Source: Streptomonospora nanhaiensis (GTDB lineage: Bacteria; Actinomycetota; Actinomycetes; Streptosporangiales; Streptosporangiaceae). Taken from it: a stretch of DNA of 64,000 bases. The stretch covers positions 2,604,001 to 2,668,000 of the forward strand of contig NZ_JACCFO010000001.1 in assembly GCF_013410565.1 (NCBI RefSeq). The letters run 5' to 3'. Position 1 is the stretch's first letter; each line of letters opens with the position of its first letter. Under the pieces are notes generated by a model, which was not told the DNA's origin, did no database searches, and worked only from the letters and a program-made list of their open reading frames with translations. The translations under genes and the position numbers were made by a program. Positions 53,212 to 64,000 of this stretch are shown here, piece by piece.

Positions 53212-55245
53212 CTATTCCGGCAGGACCTCCGCGCCGGTCGCGGGGGCCGACGGCGTGCCCCCGGCCTGCTCCTGCCCGGCGGCGTCGCCCTGCGGCGCGG
53301 TGTCGGCGACGTCCGGCGCGCTCCCGCCGTCCTGGGCGAGGCTTTCGGCGTACCCGGCCGGCAGCGTCTGCAGGAAGGACCCGGCGGCGGTCACCGCGTA
53401 CTGCTCCCACAACTGGATGGAGGGGTCCACCTCGGCCACCACCGCGAACGCCAGCGGCCCCTGGTAGCCCACGAACCACTGCACCGCCGTGTTCTGGCCC
53501 CGTACCTTCTGCTGGGTGTTGGCGACCTGGCCGTGCACCGGCAGCGTGGTGCCCACGTTGGCGGCGGTGGCGCTCTGCTCCACCACCGCGCGCATCATGT
53601 CCTGGACCTGGCCCACCGCCTGCGGGTCGAGTTCGTGGGACTCCCCGCCCTGCACGTTGGCGGCGTCGTCGTCGGCCACCAGGCGCGGCGCGTGCCAGGT
53701 GCCGTCGGCCACGGCCCCGGCCACCATCGCCATCGACAGGGGGCTCACCCGGACCTGGTCGACGCCGGCCATGGCGGCGGCGGTCTCGGCCTGGTTCTGC
53801 GGCGGGGAGAAGTTGCCGTTGTAGGTGGGGACCGACAGCCGCCAGTCGCCGCCGATGCCGAACCGGCTCGCCGCCGACTCCAGGGCCTCGGCGCCCACCT
53901 GCTCGCCCATCCGCGCGAAGGCGGTGGTGCAGGCGTAGGTGAAGTTGGTGGTGAGGTCGGGCAGTCCCGACAGCCCGGTGTTGTTGGGCGTGCGGAAGGT
54001 GCGGTCGCCCACGCGGGTCTGGTTCTCGCAGGCCATGGTGTCGGCGGGCCGCATGCCGCTCTCCAGCGCGGCGGTGGCCGACACGATGCTGAACGCCTCG
54101 CCCGGGCGGTACTCGGCGGTGAGCGCGCCGGTGTCGTCGGTGCCGCCCTGGTTGCCCACCGCCGCCAGGATCTCGCCGGTGCGGGCGTCGAGCGCCACCA
54201 GGTAGCCCCGGCCGGGCAGGGCCGCCAGCGCGGACTCCCCCGCCTCCTGGGCGCGCAGGTCCAGGGTGGTGGTCAGCGACCCGCTCTCCATGCCCGGCCA
54301 CGAGTGCAGGGTTCCGGTCTCCTGGCCCTCGGCGTCGACGGTGACCACCGCCGTGGTGGCGGTGCCCGCCAGCCGCTGCTGGAAGACGTTCTGCAGGCCG
54401 GTCAGGCCCACGGTGTCGCCGGCCTGGTAGGTGCCCGCCACGCGGGAGGACACGTTGTGCTCGGCGGTTCCGGCCACCTGGCCGATGACCGCCTCGGCGG
54501 CGCGGGGGTTGAGCCGCATCTCCAGCTTCTCGGTCCGCACGCCCGGGATCTCCTTGGCGCGCCGCTCGACGTCGGCCCGGACGTCGCCCTGGCGCATCAG
54601 CACCAGCGGCTGGAACTCCTGCGGCGGGGCCGAGCGCACCCGGTCCAGCAGCGGGTCGGAGTCCTCGCCCAGCAGTTCGGCGAGGTCGGCCACACCGCGC
54701 TCCATGTCGCGCATCTCGGCGGGGACCACGCCGAAGGCGGTGACCGCGTCGGTGCCCACCAGCGGCTCGTCGTTGCGGTCGAGGATCTGGCCGCGGTCGG
54801 GGACGTCGTAGCTGACGGCGATGCGCTCGTTTGCGCCCAGTTCGGGGTGGATGACCGACGGCGACCAGTCGATGGCCCAGCCCTGCGCTCCGCGCTGCAG
54901 GTTCATGGAGCCGTCGAAGTTCCACACCGGGTCGCCGATACCGAGGTCGGCCTGCCCCTCGAACGCGGCGGTGGCGGTGTCGCCGTCCTGCTGGATCTTG
55001 CCCAGCGAGAACCGCAGTCCGGCGAGGTCGAGCTGGCGGTGGGTGTCCTCCAGCGCCTCGGCGACCTCGTCGGGGTCCCCGTTGGTCTGCTGGGCGGCGG
55101 CGGCGTACTCACCGGCCTGCCAGTTCAGCAGGAACGTGCGGACCGCGACCTCGGGGCTGGGCTGGGTGGTGCAGCCGGTGACGACGGCCGCGGTGGCCAG
55201 CCCGGTGCCCGCTGCGAGGAGTCGGCGGAGGTGACGGGGGGACAC
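53212..55245 (-). CDS. Lipoprotein penicillin-binding-protein homologue, catalytically degenerate
   Basis: 677 residues. Signal peptide with lipobox VVTGC (Cys25), an NTF2-like MecA-type N-domain (about 28-130), a dimerisation domain starting VPDRGQILDRNDEPL, and a transpeptidase fold (345-640). All three active-site motifs are lost: S-x-x-K is EAFS (Glu383, Ser386), S-x-N is ACT (438-440), and K-T-G is QVA (573-575), while surrounding family sequence (YRPGEAFSIVSATAALESG; TTAFARMGEQVG; AVQWFVGYQGPLAFAV) is preserved. It should not bind beta-lactams or cross-link peptidoglycan. Follows smpB by 23 nt and so is probably in the ftsEX-smpB transcript. A scaffold or regulator role is inference. 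Confidence 0.88.
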   Translation of the reverse strand: MSPRHLRRLLAAGTGLATAAVVTGCTTQPSPEVAVRTFLLNWQAGEYAAAAQQTNGDPDEVAEALEDTHRQLDLAGLRFSLGKIQQDGDTATAAFEGQADLGIGDPVWNFDGSMNLQRGAQGWAIDWSPSVIHPELGANERIAVSYDVPDRGQILDRNDEPLVGTDAVTAFGVVPAEMRDMERGVADLAELLGEDSDPLLDRVRSAPPQEFQPLVLMRQGDVRADVERRAKEIPGVRTEKLEMRLNPRAAEAVIGQVAGTAEHNVSSRVAGTYQAGDTVGLTGLQNVFQQRLAGTATTAVVTVDAEGQETGTLHSWPGMESGSLTTTLDLRAQEAGESALAALPGRGYLVALDARTGEILAAVGNQGGTDDTGALTAEYRPGEAFSIVSATAALESGMRPADTMACENQTRVGDRTFRTPNNTGLSGLPDLTTNFTYACTTAFARMGEQVGAEALESAASRFGIGGDWRLSVPTYNGNFSPPQNQAETAAAMAGVDQVRVSPLSMAMVAGAVADGTWHAPRLVADDDAANVQGGESHELDPQAVGQVQDMMRAVVEQSATAANVGTTLPVHGQVANTQQKVRGQNTAVQWFVGYQGPLAFAVVAEVDPSIQLWEQYAVTAAGSFLQTLPAGYAESLAQDGGSAPDVADTAPQGDAAGQEQAGGTPSAPATGAEVLPE

Positions 55246-55268
55246 CCTGGTGTTCCTTTCACACTGCC

Positions 55269-55733
55269 TCAGCGGCGGCGCCGGAGCGCGCGCTCGATGT
55301 CGCGTTTGGCCTCGCGCTCGGCGATGTCTTGGCGTTTGTCGTAGGTGCGCTTACCGCGGGCCAGCGCGATCTCGACCTTGGCCCGGCCCTCGCTGAAGTA
55401 CAGCGAGAGCGGGACCAGCGTGCGGCCGGGCTCCTGGGTCTTGCCGATGAGCCGGGAGATCTCCTCGCGGTGCAGCAGCAGTTTACGCGGTCGGCGCGCG
55501 GCGTGGTTCGTCCACGTCCCGTGGGCGTACTCGGGGATGTGGACGTTCTCCAGCCACACCTCGCCGTCCTTGACCTGGGCGAACCCGTCGACAAGGGAGG
55601 CGCGCCCGGCCCGCAGCGACTTGACCTCGGTGCCGGTCAGGACGATGCCCGCCTCGTAGGTGTCGTCGATGTGGTAGTCGTGCCGGGCCCGCCGGTTCTG
55701 CGCGATGAGCTTGCGCCCCTTTTCCCGTGCCAC
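55269..55733 (-). CDS. smpB: SmpB, tmRNA-binding protein
   Basis: 154 residues, normal length. [47 protein letters not shown] at the N-terminus, the tmRNA-binding barrel, then [31 protein letters not shown], the basic tail that enters the mRNA channel. It delivers tmRNA to stalled ribosomes. GTG start. 55 nt downstream of ftsX; ssrA follows 2.5 kb further on. Confidence 0.97.
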   Translation of the reverse strand: MAREKGRKLIAQNRRARHDYHIDDTYEAGIVLTGTEVKSLRAGRASLVDGFAQVKDGEVWLENVHIPEYAHGTWTNHAARRPRKLLLHREEISRLIGKTQEPGRTLVPLSLYFSEGRAKVEIALARGKRTYDKRQDIAEREAKRDIERALRRRR

Positions 55734-55788
55734 AGGAGTTCCCTTTCTCAGCCGCTTCCTCGGCCGGACGGCGTGTGCGCGCCCGGGG

Positions 55789-56697
55789 TCAGACCCGCAG
55801 GTAGCGCCGCAGCGTCAGGAACGACGCGACGGTGCACAGCAGCACACCGAGGATCAGCGAGACGCCGATCACCGACAGCAGGGAGCCGGTCGAGAGGGTG
55901 ACGTCGAACTGGAACCACTCCTGGATCCGGCTCAGCAGCAGGAACCGCGCCGCCACGATGAACCCGGAGGCGATGATGCCGCCGATGAGGCCGGCGATCG
56001 CGCCTTCGAGGAGGAACGGCAGCTGGATGTAGAAGTTGGACGCACCGACCAGGCGCATGATGCCGGTCTCCTTGCGGCGGCTGTAGGCCGCGAGGCGGAC
56101 GGTGTTGCCGATGAGCAGGGCCGCGGCGGCCAGCTGCACGAACGCGACGGTGAGCGCGGCGGCGGTCAGGCCGTCGAGAAGGCCGAAGAACTGCTCCAGG
56201 ACGGCCTGGTCGTCGTAGATCGAGTCGATGCCGGGGCTGCCCTCGATGTTGCTCGACACGGCCTCGTACTGGCTCGGGTCGACCAGCTGGACCCGGAAGT
56301 TGTCGGGGATGTCACCCTCGCGGACGGCCTCGACCATCGCCTCGTTGTTGGCGAAGCGCTCCTGGAAGTCCTTGAAGGCGTCCTCGGCGCTGATGTACTC
56401 GACGCTGCTGACCTCGTCCATGCTTTCCAAAGCGTTCTGGACGTCCTGGCGCTGCTGGTCGGTGGCCGCACCGTTCTCCTGGCACGCGTTGGACGTGGAG
56501 ATGTCCGTGCACATGTAGACGGTGAGGGTCACGCGCTCGTCCCAGTACTGGCGCATCTGCGTCACCTGCTGGTTGATCAGCAGACCGCCGCCGAACAGGG
56601 CGAGCGAGATGGCCACCGTGACGATGACCGCGACGGTCATCGTCAGGTTGCGACGCAGACCGATCCAGATCTCGGAAAGAACGAATTGAGCTCGCAT
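55789..56697 (-). CDS. ftsX: FtsX, cell-division ABC-type permease subunit
   Basis: 302 residues, four helices: one near the N-terminus ([22 protein letters not shown]), a large extracytoplasmic domain of ~145 residues (includes a Cys pair, MCTDIS...ACQENG), then three C-terminal helices. With FtsE it transmits ATPase cycles across the membrane to activate peptidoglycan hydrolases (RipC in mycobacteria). ATG at 56697 ([20 protein letters not shown]) is preferred; a 14-residue longer frame has no family support. 75 nt downstream of ftsE. Confidence 0.95.
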   Translation of the reverse strand: MRAQFVLSEIWIGLRRNLTMTVAVIVTVAISLALFGGGLLINQQVTQMRQYWDERVTLTVYMCTDISTSNACQENGAATDQQRQDVQNALESMDEVSSVEYISAEDAFKDFQERFANNEAMVEAVREGDIPDNFRVQLVDPSQYEAVSSNIEGSPGIDSIYDDQAVLEQFFGLLDGLTAAALTVAFVQLAAAALLIGNTVRLAAYSRRKETGIMRLVGASNFYIQLPFLLEGAIAGLIGGIIASGFIVAARFLLLSRIQEWFQFDVTLSTGSLLSVIGVSLILGVLLCTVASFLTLRRYLRV

Positions 56698-56772
56698 GAG
56701 AGTTAAGGGTCCATCCTCGTGGGCTTCGCCGCGCTGCACTGACCAACGCAGGAGCGCTGGCAGGCCCGTGCG

Positions 56773-57462
56773 TCAGTACGCCTGGCCGTAGACGCCGCGG
56801 GACTGGTCCCGCACGACCTCGCCCTCTTCGAGCTCGATCACGCGCTTGCGCATCGAGTCGACGATGGCGGCGTCGTGAGTCGCCATGACAACGGTCGTCC
56901 CGGTCCGGTTGATTCGGTCCAGCACCTTCATGATGCCGATCGATGTGGCGGGGTCGATGTTTCCGGTCGGCTCGTCGGCCAGCAGGATCTGCGGCCGGTT
57001 CACGAACGCGCGCGCGATGGCGACCCGCTGCTGCTCACCACCCGACAGCTCGTCGGGCATGCGGTCGGCCTTGCCTTCGAGGCCGACGAGTTCGACGACC
57101 TCCGGGACGACCTTGCGGATGAACCGCCGGGGCTTGCCGATGACCTCCAGGGCGAACGCGACGTTCTCGAAGACGTTCTTGTTCGGCAGCAGCCGGAAGT
57201 CCTGGAAGACGCAGCCGATACGCCGCCGCAGGTGCGGCACCTTCCAGTTGGACAGGCGCGCGAGGTCCTTGCCGGCGACGTGCACGCGGCCCTTCGTCGG
57301 CTTCTCCTCCTTGAGGACAAGCCGCAGGAAGGTCGACTTGCCCGACCCCGAGGGGCCGACGAGGAAGACGAACTCCCCCTTGTCGACGTCGATCGTAACG
57401 TCCTCCAACGCAGGGCGCTTCTGGGTCGGATAGACCTTGGTGACGTTCTCAAAGTGGATCAC
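56773..57462 (-). CDS. ftsE: FtsE, cell-division ABC-type ATPase
   Basis: 229 residues. Walker [11 protein letters not shown]-loop [17 protein letters not shown], signature LSGGEQQR, Walker [14 protein letters not shown]-loop ATHDAAIVD. The [18 protein letters not shown] text is characteristic of FtsE. First gene of the ftsE-ftsX-smpB-PBP run. Confidence 0.97.
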   Translation of the reverse strand: MIHFENVTKVYPTQKRPALEDVTIDVDKGEFVFLVGPSGSGKSTFLRLVLKEEKPTKGRVHVAGKDLARLSNWKVPHLRRRIGCVFQDFRLLPNKNVFENVAFALEVIGKPRRFIRKVVPEVVELVGLEGKADRMPDELSGGEQQRVAIARAFVNRPQILLADEPTGNIDPATSIGIMKVLDRINRTGTTVVMATHDAAIVDSMRKRVIELEEGEVVRDQSRGVYGQAY

Positions 57463-57786
57463 AGCGGCATCACAAGGTTCTCAGAGGTTGGGGCGCCCCA
57501 GCGGATGTCGGGATCCGCAGAAGGCAGTACCGGCCACACGGCCAATCGTCAGTGTAGAGGTGATCGCAACCTGGAATGTCCCATTTCGACCCGCAACCTC
57601 AATGGAGGTGCCCCGGACGCGGGCGGAATGCTCGGGTAACGCGATCCGACACAGCCGATCGGCCTGGGGTCGTCCCAGCGGACAACCGACACGAGCATAT
57701 CGGAACTGTCAACCGGCGGTAACGCTCACATATACCGCGTAACGGACGCACCGCTGATTTGGTACCGCGGGCCGCCCCGCCCGCCG
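57463..57786. promoter_or_regulatory. 324-bp region between prfB and ftsE
   Basis: Less GC-rich than its surroundings. On the minus strand TTGACA (57707-57712) and TATGCT (57694-57699) are both present but only 7 nt apart, so they do not form one promoter; TTACCG upstream with TATGCT at 17 nt is another option. It probably holds the ftsE promoter; I cannot fix it. No gene seen. Confidence 0.3.
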
Positions 57787-58902
57787 CTACTTCTCGGCCG
57801 CCTCCTGGCTGCGCATCCAGCGGATCTCGGCGTCGATGAAGGTGTCGATCTCGCCGTCCAGGATCGCGCCGGGGTTGCCGCTCTCGACACCGGTGCGGAC
57901 GTCCTTGACGCTCTGGTAGGGGTGCAGCACGTAGTTGCGCATCTGGGTGCCCCAGCTGCTGACGCTCTCGCCGCGGAGTTCGTCGAGTTCGGCGCGCTCC
58001 TCGCGGCGCTTGCGCTCCAGCAGCTTGGCCTGGAGCATCGACATGGCCGTGGCGCGGTTCTGGATCTGGGAGCGCTCGTTCTGGCAGGAGGTCACGATCC
58101 CGGTGGGCAGGTGGGTGATGCGCACCGCGGAGTCGGTGGTGTTGACGCCCTGGCCGCCGGGGCCGCTGGAGCGGTAGACGTCGATGCGGAGTTCGCTCTC
58201 GTCGATGTCGATGTGGTCGCTCTGCTCCACGACGGGCACGACGTCGACGCCCGCGAACGAGGTCTGCCGGCGGTTCTGGTTGTCGAACGGCGAGATGCGC
58301 ACCAGGCGGTGGGTGCCGTGCTCGCCGCGCAGCGTGCCGTAGGCGAAGGGCGCCTTGACGACGAAGCTGGTGGACTTGATGCCGGCTTCCTCGGCGTAGG
58401 AGGTCTCGTAGACCTCGGTGGGGTAGCCGTGGCGCTCGGCCCAGCGCAGGTACATGCGCTGGAGCATCTGCGCCCAGTCGGCGGCGTCGACCCCGCCGGC
58501 CTGGGAGTTGATGGTGACCAGCGCCTCGCGCTCGTCGTAGGGGCCGTTGAGCAGGGTGCGGACCTCCAGCTCGCCGATGTCGCCGCGCAGGGAGTCCAGC
58601 TCGGAGTCGGCCTCGGCCAGGGTGTCGGCGTCGTCCTCGGAGGCGGCGAGTTCGTAGAGCACGCTGAGGTCGTCCAGGCGACGCCGGATGTTGCCGACCT
58701 TGCTCACCGTGGATTCGAGGTTGGCGAGCCTGCGGGTGACCTTCTGCGCCTCACCGGGATCGTTCCACAGCTCGGGGTCGGCGGACTGCTCGCGCAGCTC
58801 CTCGATCTCGCGCTGCTTGGCGTCGAGGTCGAGCACGGCCTCGACGCTCGCCAGGGTCGACGAGAGTTCCTTGATCTTTTCCGCGGGGTCTAGGTCTGCC
58901 AC
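57787..58902 (-). CDS. prfB: Peptide chain release factor 2
   Basis: 371 residues. The stop-codon-reading motif SPF is present ([15 protein letters not shown]) and the catalytic GGQ is in [12 protein letters not shown]. It releases peptides at UGA and UAA. The frame is continuous from ATG with no internal TGA, so the programmed frameshift found in many bacteria is absent, as expected in actinobacteria. Lies between gdh and ftsE on the same strand. Confidence 0.97.
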   Translation of the reverse strand: MADLDPAEKIKELSSTLASVEAVLDLDAKQREIEELREQSADPELWNDPGEAQKVTRRLANLESTVSKVGNIRRRLDDLSVLYELAASEDDADTLAEADSELDSLRGDIGELEVRTLLNGPYDEREALVTINSQAGGVDAADWAQMLQRMYLRWAERHGYPTEVYETSYAEEAGIKSTSFVVKAPFAYGTLRGEHGTHRLVRISPFDNQNRRQTSFAGVDVVPVVEQSDHIDIDESELRIDVYRSSGPGGQGVNTTDSAVRITHLPTGIVTSCQNERSQIQNRATAMSMLQAKLLERKRREERAELDELRGESVSSWGTQMRNYVLHPYQSVKDVRTGVESGNPGAILDGEIDTFIDAEIRWMRSQEAAEK

Positions 58903-58975
58903 AGCCCTAAGTCTAGGGTCTGCGCGTGCGGTTTCCGGACGGCGGCCGCGGGCTGTGGACGACCGCCCGCGGCAG

Positions 58976-59013
58976 GGCGGGCCGGGCGGGGGCGCGCCCC
59001 CGCCCGGCCCGCC
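58976..59013. terminator. 38-nt perfect palindrome after gdh
   Basis: Perfect, all-G/C inverted repeat centred at 58994/58995, beginning 7 nt past the gdh stop codon and before prfB. It would fold into a long hairpin from either strand. Confidence 0.7.
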
Positions 59014-59020
59014 GCGGCGG

Positions 59021-62000
59021 CTAGTCGGCCGAGAGCAGCGAGCGCACCGACCGCAGCGCCACCGAGAGGGTGGCGAGGTCCCACTGGTCGGCCTCGCGGA
59101 TCTCGGTGAGCGTCTGCTCGGAGCGGCCCACCGCCACGGCGTTGCGCTCCAGCCAGCGCTCGCGCAGCGTGTCGGGGTGCTCGCCGGCCTCGCCGCACAG
59201 CAGGACCTCGCGGGTCAGCTCGGAGTGGGCGGCGTAGAGGTCGTCGCGCAGCGCGGCGCGGGCCATGGTCAGCCAGCGGTCCGTGCGCGGCAGCGCGATG
59301 ACGCGCTCGCGCAGGGTGCCGATCTGCAGGCTCTCGGCGAGGTCGAAGTAGACCTCGGCGACGTCCAGCAGGGAGCGCCCGGTGCGCTGGGCCACCGTGA
59401 TCACGTCGAACGTGGAGTAGGCCGGCACCATGGCGGCCACGCGCTCGGCCAGCTCCGCGGGCACGCCCTCCTTGGTGAAGCGGTCGCGCCGGTCGGCGAA
59501 GGAGCGGCGGTCGCGGCCGTTGACCAGCTTGGGCAGCTGCGGCACCAGCTCGGCCACGCCCTCGGCGAACGCGGAGATCTCCGAGCCGAGGTCGAAGGGC
59601 GACTTGCGGTTGCGCAGCAGCCACCGGGCGCCGCGCTCGATGAGCTTGCGCGCCTCCAGCAGCATGGCCAGCTGCACGCCGGCGTCGACCCAGTGGTCCA
59701 GGCCCTCCACGGCGCGCCAGAAGTCGTCCAGCCCGAACACCTCGCGCACCACGAGGTAGGCGCGGGCGATGTCGGCGGGCGCCGCGCCCAACTCCTCGTT
59801 GATGCGGAAGGCGAAGGTGGTGCCGCCCCGGTTGACCATGTCGTTGACGACCTGGTTGGTGATGATCTCGCGGCACAGCGGGTGCCCGGGCATGGCGTCG
59901 GCGAACCGCTCCCGCAGCGCGGTGGGGAAGTAGTCCACCAGGGTGCGCCGCAGGTAGGGGTCGGACGCCAGGTCGGAGGCGGCGATCTCGTCCTTGAGGG
60001 TGTTCTTGGTGTAGGCGAGGACGGTGCCGAACTCCGGTCCGGTCAGGCCCTGGCCCGCGGCCCGGCGGGCGGCGATCTCCTTGTCGTCGGGCAGGGTCTC
60101 CAGCTTGCGCTTGAGCCGGCCGTCGCGTTCGAGCTTGCGCAGGTAGCGGGCGTGGACGTGCATCATGGCGCCGGCCTGGCGGCGGGCGGCGGCCAGCACG
60201 ACGTTCTGCGCGTAGTTGTTGTCCAGGACCAGGTCGGCGACCTCGTCGGTCATGCTCAGGAACAGCTCGTCGCGCTCGGCCTTGGTGAGCCGGCCCTCGC
60301 GGACCTCGCGGTCGAGCATGATCTTGATGTTGACCTCGTGGTCGGAGGTGTCCACGCCGGCGGAGTTGTCGATGAAGTCGGAGTTGACCCGGCCGCCGGC
60401 CTTGGCGAACTCGATGCGCCCGGCCTGGGTGAGGCCGAGGTTGCCGCCCTCGCCGACGACCTTGCAGCGCAGTTCGGCGCCGTTGACCCGGACGGGGTCG
60501 TTGGCCTTGTCTCCGACGTCGGCGTTGGACTCCGTGGCGGCCTTGACGTAGGTGCCGATGCCGCCGTTCCACAGCAGGTCCACCGGCGCGGTGAGGATGT
60601 GCCGGATCAGCTCGAAGGGCGCCAGCGCGGTGACGCCGTCGTCGATGCCCAGGGCCTCGCGGACCTGCGGGGTGATCGGGATGGACTTGGCGGTGCGCGG
60701 GTGCACTCCGCCGCCCGCCGAGATCAGCGAGGTGTCGTAGTCGGCCCAGCTGCTGCGCGGGAGGTCGAACAGGCGCTGCCGCTCGGCGAAGGACCGCTCC
60801 GGGTCGGGGTCGGGGTCGAGGAAGACGTGCCGGTGGTCGAACGCCGCGACGAGCCGGGTGTGGCGCGACAGCAGCATGCCGTTGCCGAACACGTCGCCGG
60901 ACATGTCGCCGATGCCCACGGCGGTGAAGTCCTCGTTCTGGATGTCCACCCCCATCTCGCGGAAGTGGTACTTCACCGACTCCCAGGCGCCGCGGGCCGT
61001 GATGCCCATGGCCTTGTGGTCGTAGCCGACCGAGCCGCCCGAGGCGAACGCGTCGCCCAGCCAGAAGTCGCGCTCCACCGAGATGCCGTTGGCGATGTCG
61101 GAGAAGGTGGCGGTGCCCTTGTCGGCGGCGACGACGAGGTAGGAGTCGTCGGCGTCGTAGCGCACGACGTCGTCGGGGTGCTGGACCTCGCCGCCGACGA
61201 GGTTGTCGGTGACGTCGAGCAGGCCGCTGATGAACTGCTTGTAGCAGGCCACGACCTCGGCCATGACCGCGTCGCGGTCGCCGCCGGCCGGCAGCCGCTT
61301 GCAGACGAACCCGCCCTTGGCGCCGCTGGGCACGATGACGGAGTTCTTCACCATCTGGGCCTTGACCAGGCCCAGGATCTCGGTGCGGAAGTCCTCGAAG
61401 CGGTCGGACCAGCGCAGGCCGCCGCGCGCCACCGCGCCGAAGCGCAGGTGCACGCCCTCGAAGCGCGGCGAGTAGACGTACATCTCGAACCGGGGGCGGG
61501 GCGCCGGGAGGTCGGGGATGCGCTGGGGGTCGAGCTTGTAGACCAGGTAGGGCTTGGACCCGTCGGCGCGGCCCTGGTAGTAGTTCGTGCGCAGCGTGGC
61601 CTCGATGGCGGCGAGGAACCAGCGCAGGATCCGGTCCTGGTCGAGGCTGGCCACCTGGTCCAGCTCGCCGCGGATCTCCTCGGTGATGGCCTCGGTGCGC
61701 TCGTCGCGGTTGGTGCCGTGCTCGGGGTCGAACCGGGACTCGAACAGCCGCACCAGCAGGTTGGCCACGTGCACGTTGGCCACGAGCACGTCGGCGATGT
61801 AGGCGGGGCTGAACGTGCTGCCGGTCTGGCGCAGGTACTTGGCGTAGGCGCGCAGGATGGTGAGCTGGCGCCAGTCGAGGCCGCCGCGCACCACCAGGGC
61901 GTTGAACCGGTCGGACTCGCCGCGGCCGTGCCACAGCGCGGTGAACGCCTCCTCGAAGAGGTGCTTGAGGCGGTTGGCCGGGAGTTCGACGGCGTCGGTG

Positions 62001-63919
62001 AGGGGCGCCAGGCCGAAGTCGTAGATCCAGGCCCGCCCGGTGCGGGGGCCGGCGACCCCGTAGGGGCGTTCGTCGTTGACCTCGACGCCCATGTGCTCCA
62101 GCAGCGGCAGCACGCGCGACAGCGAGATGGGATCGCCCTTGCGGTAGACCTTGAGCCGCCACTCGCCGGGTTCGGCGGCGGCCGGCCGGTACAGGTTGAC
62201 GGCGAGTTCGTCGTCGCCGAGCTGGTCGAGGCGGTGGATGTCGTCGACGGCGGTGGCCGCGGGGGTGTCGACCTTGTAGCCCTCGGGCAGGGACGCGCCG
62301 TAGGTGTCCAGCAGCTCGGCGGCGCGGGCGGCGCCGAAGCGGGCGCGCAGTTCGTCGGCGAGGTCGTCGGCCCAGGAGCGGGTGGCGGCCACGACCTCGG
62401 CCTCCAGGGCGGCGTGGTCGTACTCGGCCAGCAGCCGGCCGCGTTCGGCGCGCACCACCAGGTAGAGCTGGGCGAAGGGCGCGGAGCCGACCATGACGCT
62501 GTGGTCCATGGTGGCGCCCTCGAACGCGCGGGCGAGCACGCGCTGGATGTCGAGGCGGACGTCGGTGTTGTAGCGGTCGCGCGGCATGTAGACCAGGCAC
62601 GACATGTAGCGGCCGTAGGGGTCGCGGCGCAGGAACAGCCGGGTGCCGCGCTTCTCGCGCAGCCGCAGCACGTTCAAGACGATGTCGTGGAGCTGGTCGA
62701 CGGGGGTCTGCAGCAGCTCCTCGCGGGGGAAGCCCTCAAGGATCTCGGTGAGGTCCTTGCCGTCGTAGCTCTCGGGGTCGAACCCGGCGATCCGCAGGAT
62801 CTCGGCGTGCTTGCGGGCCAGGATCGGGATCTCGGTGATGCTCATGGTGACCGCCTCGTGGGTGTAGAGACCCAGGAAGCGGTACTCGCCGACGACGCGG
62901 CCGCGGTCGTCGAACCGCTTGACGCCGAGGTAGTCGAGGTACTTGCGGCGGTGCACGGTGGCGCGGGAGTTGGCCTTGGTCAGCACCAGCACGTGCGGTT
63001 CGCGGGCCTTGGCGCGGGCCTCGGGCGGCAGCAGCGCGAAGCTCTCGGAGACCGCGGAGTCGCCGCGCAGCAGGCCCAGGCCGGTGCCGGTGCGCGGGCT
63101 GAGGCCGAGTTCGGCGGAGTCGGCGGAGTCGGCGGGCTCGCCGGACCGGGTGACCAGGCTGTACTCGCGGTAGCCCATGAAGTGGAAGTGGCGGTCGGCC
63201 GCCCAGCGCAGGAAGGCCACGCTCTCGCGGATCTCGGCGGGGTCGACCCCGCCGGCGGCGATGGAGTCGGCCGTGCGCTCCAGCTCGTCGGCCAGGAGGC
63301 GGGCCTGGCGGCGCATGCGGTCGGTGTCCTCGTCGACGTTGTGGACGTCGGCCAGCACGCGTTCGAGGTCGGCCGCCAGCTCCTTCTGCGCGGTGGGGTC
63401 GGGGCGGCGGTCGATCTCCAGGTGCATCCACGACTCCTGGAGGGGCACCAGGCCGTCGGGGTCGAAGTCGGGGCCGGGCTCGATCTCGCGCAGGTGGCCG
63501 GCGACGTCGCGGGCCACGCGCAGCTGCGGGTGGATGACCACGGCGTAGCCGATGCCGCGGCGGTCCAGCTCCATGGTGACGGAGTCGACCAGGAAGGGGG
63601 CGTCGTCGGTGACGATCTCGACGACCGTGTGGCCGTTGTCCCAGCCGTCGTGCTCACGGGTGGGGGTGTAGACGCGCACCTTGGCCCGGCCCTGCGGCCG
63701 GTGCCGGGCGAAGGCCAGGTGAGCGGCCGCGGGGCCGCAGACCTCGGCCGGCTCGCGCTCCCTCAGCTCCTCGACGGCGACGTGGCGGTAGTAGAACCCG
63801 AGGAACCGGCGGGTGCCGTCGGGGCCGCCGGGGGCGTCGGCGAGAAGAGGCCAGTCGGAGCACTGCGCGACGGAGTCGCGCAGAAGTTGGTCCATGACAT
63901 CGTCGTGCTGCCCGGACAT
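59021..63919 (-). CDS. gdh: Large NAD-specific glutamate dehydrogenase (GDH-180 type)
   Basis: 1632 residues, the normal size for the ~180 kDa class. N-terminal ACT-like regulatory region (about 80-500: [35 protein letters not shown]), then the catalytic domain with [27 protein letters not shown], the GAKGGFVCK lysine region, and NAD-binding domain segments [31 protein letters not shown] and [12 protein letters not shown], followed by a helical C-terminal ~350 residues. It deaminates glutamate to 2-oxoglutarate. ATG at 63919; GGGAG is present but 14 nt upstream, so MDQLL (8 codons later) is an alternative. Stand-alone gene; its promoter lies at or beyond the window end. Confidence 0.96.
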   Translation of the reverse strand: MSGQHDDVMDQLLRDSVAQCSDWPLLADAPGGPDGTRRFLGFYYRHVAVEELREREPAEVCGPAAAHLAFARHRPQGRAKVRVYTPTREHDGWDNGHTVVEIVTDDAPFLVDSVTMELDRRGIGYAVVIHPQLRVARDVAGHLREIEPGPDFDPDGLVPLQESWMHLEIDRRPDPTAQKELAADLERVLADVHNVDEDTDRMRRQARLLADELERTADSIAAGGVDPAEIRESVAFLRWAADRHFHFMGYREYSLVTRSGEPADSADSAELGLSPRTGTGLGLLRGDSAVSESFALLPPEARAKAREPHVLVLTKANSRATVHRRKYLDYLGVKRFDDRGRVVGEYRFLGLYTHEAVTMSITEIPILARKHAEILRIAGFDPESYDGKDLTEILEGFPREELLQTPVDQLHDIVLNVLRLREKRGTRLFLRRDPYGRYMSCLVYMPRDRYNTDVRLDIQRVLARAFEGATMDHSVMVGSAPFAQLYLVVRAERGRLLAEYDHAALEAEVVAATRSWADDLADELRARFGAARAAELLDTYGASLPEGYKVDTPAATAVDDIHRLDQLGDDELAVNLYRPAAAEPGEWRLKVYRKGDPISLSRVLPLLEHMGVEVNDERPYGVAGPRTGRAWIYDFGLAPLTDAVELPANRLKHLFEEAFTALWHGRGESDRFNALVVRGGLDWRQLTILRAYAKYLRQTGSTFSPAYIADVLVANVHVANLLVRLFESRFDPEHGTNRDERTEAITEEIRGELDQVASLDQDRILRWFLAAIEATLRTNYYQGRADGSKPYLVYKLDPQRIPDLPAPRPRFEMYVYSPRFEGVHLRFGAVARGGLRWSDRFEDFRTEILGLVKAQMVKNSVIVPSGAKGGFVCKRLPAGGDRDAVMAEVVACYKQFISGLLDVTDNLVGGEVQHPDDVVRYDADDSYLVVAADKGTATFSDIANGISVERDFWLGDAFASGGSVGYDHKAMGITARGAWESVKYHFREMGVDIQNEDFTAVGIGDMSGDVFGNGMLLSRHTRLVAAFDHRHVFLDPDPDPERSFAERQRLFDLPRSSWADYDTSLISAGGGVHPRTAKSIPITPQVREALGIDDGVTALAPFELIRHILTAPVDLLWNGGIGTYVKAATESNADVGDKANDPVRVNGAELRCKVVGEGGNLGLTQAGRIEFAKAGGRVNSDFIDNSAGVDTSDHEVNIKIMLDREVREGRLTKAERDELFLSMTDEVADLVLDNNYAQNVVLAAARRQAGAMMHVHARYLRKLERDGRLKRKLETLPDDKEIAARRAAGQGLTGPEFGTVLAYTKNTLKDEIAASDLASDPYLRRTLVDYFPTALRERFADAMPGHPLCREIITNQVVNDMVNRGGTTFAFRINEELGAAPADIARAYLVVREVFGLDDFWRAVEGLDHWVDAGVQLAMLLEARKLIERGARWLLRNRKSPFDLGSEISAFAEGVAELVPQLPKLVNGRDRRSFADRRDRFTKEGVPAELAERVAAMVPAYSTFDVITVAQRTGRSLLDVAEVYFDLAESLQIGTLRERVIALPRTDRWLTMARAALRDDLYAAHSELTREVLLCGEAGEHPDTLRERWLERNAVAVGRSEQTLTEIREADQWDLATLSVALRSVRSLLSAD

Positions 63920-64000
63920 GGTGCGATCTCACTCCCTTGTGAGTCGTTGGGGGACCGGCTCGTGGCCGGTGGGCCCGGAAACGGGTCGTATGACAGCTAT

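Noticed and set aside
57787-58902. Programmed +1 frameshift in prfB
   Set aside because: The frame is continuous from ATG to stop with no internal TGA.

Overview
The window comes from a very GC-rich actinomycete. Coding density is high, third codon positions are almost all G/C, GTG starts are common and many neighbouring genes overlap by 4 nt. The tmRNA tag (ANSKRTEFALAA), a four-gene conservon, a GuaB1-type GMP reductase and a decaprenylphosphoryl-arabinose (DPA) pathway point to an actinobacterium, probably a Nocardiopsis/Streptomonospora/Thermobifida relative. That family-level placement is inference. I see no insertion sequence, prophage or CRISPR array; the window reads as chromosomal backbone with some accessory islands.

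Layout. 1-12.9 kb: end of an EF-G-like factor, a PLP-dependent dehydratase, an M48 protease, an M20 amidohydrolase with a long Pro-rich tail, an integral-membrane acyltransferase, a CDP-alcohol phosphatidyltransferase, GuaB1, a DUF3592 protein, a VanZ-RDD fusion and a GMC oxidoreductase. 13.4-17.5 kb: conservon cvnABCD. 17.5-21.8 kb (minus strand): DUF3068 protein, UbiA-type DPPR synthase, DprE1 and DprE2, which together make the arabinofuranose donor. 22.0-28.4 kb: an OafA-like acyltransferase carrying a 102-bp coding tandem repeat, a large membrane protein, two methyltransferases and a PPOX-fold protein. 28.5-40.3 kb (minus strand): a coupled operon of SGNH hydrolase, GT-C-like membrane protein and a tiny DUF2613 protein, followed by a GT4 glycosyltransferase, AftD and a second DUF3068 protein. 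The donor-making operon and this operon plausibly form one arabinan assembly system.

40.3-52.2 kb is accessory: a Gly-rich micropeptide ORF, a decayed AhpD-like gene, a DMT-like membrane protein, an FMN reductase behind a cysteine-type leader peptide, NagA, a DinB-like protein, a GT2 enzyme, a chloramphenicol-type MFS exporter behind its own leaderless leader peptide, a radical SAM enzyme with an atypical CX14CX2C motif and probable ATT start, a GlxA-type regulator and a PPOX remnant.

52.2-64 kb is housekeeping: stacked terminators, ssrA, a 6C-like RNA, a penicillin-binding-protein homologue that has lost all three catalytic motifs, smpB, ftsX, ftsE, prfB and a 1632-residue NAD-glutamate dehydrogenase.

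The observations most worth a second look are the inactivated PBP, the coding minisatellite, the two leader-peptide attenuators with leaderless starts, the 6C-like RNA, the micropeptide and the unusual radical SAM enzyme. All functional calls are from reading the sequence; no database search was run.
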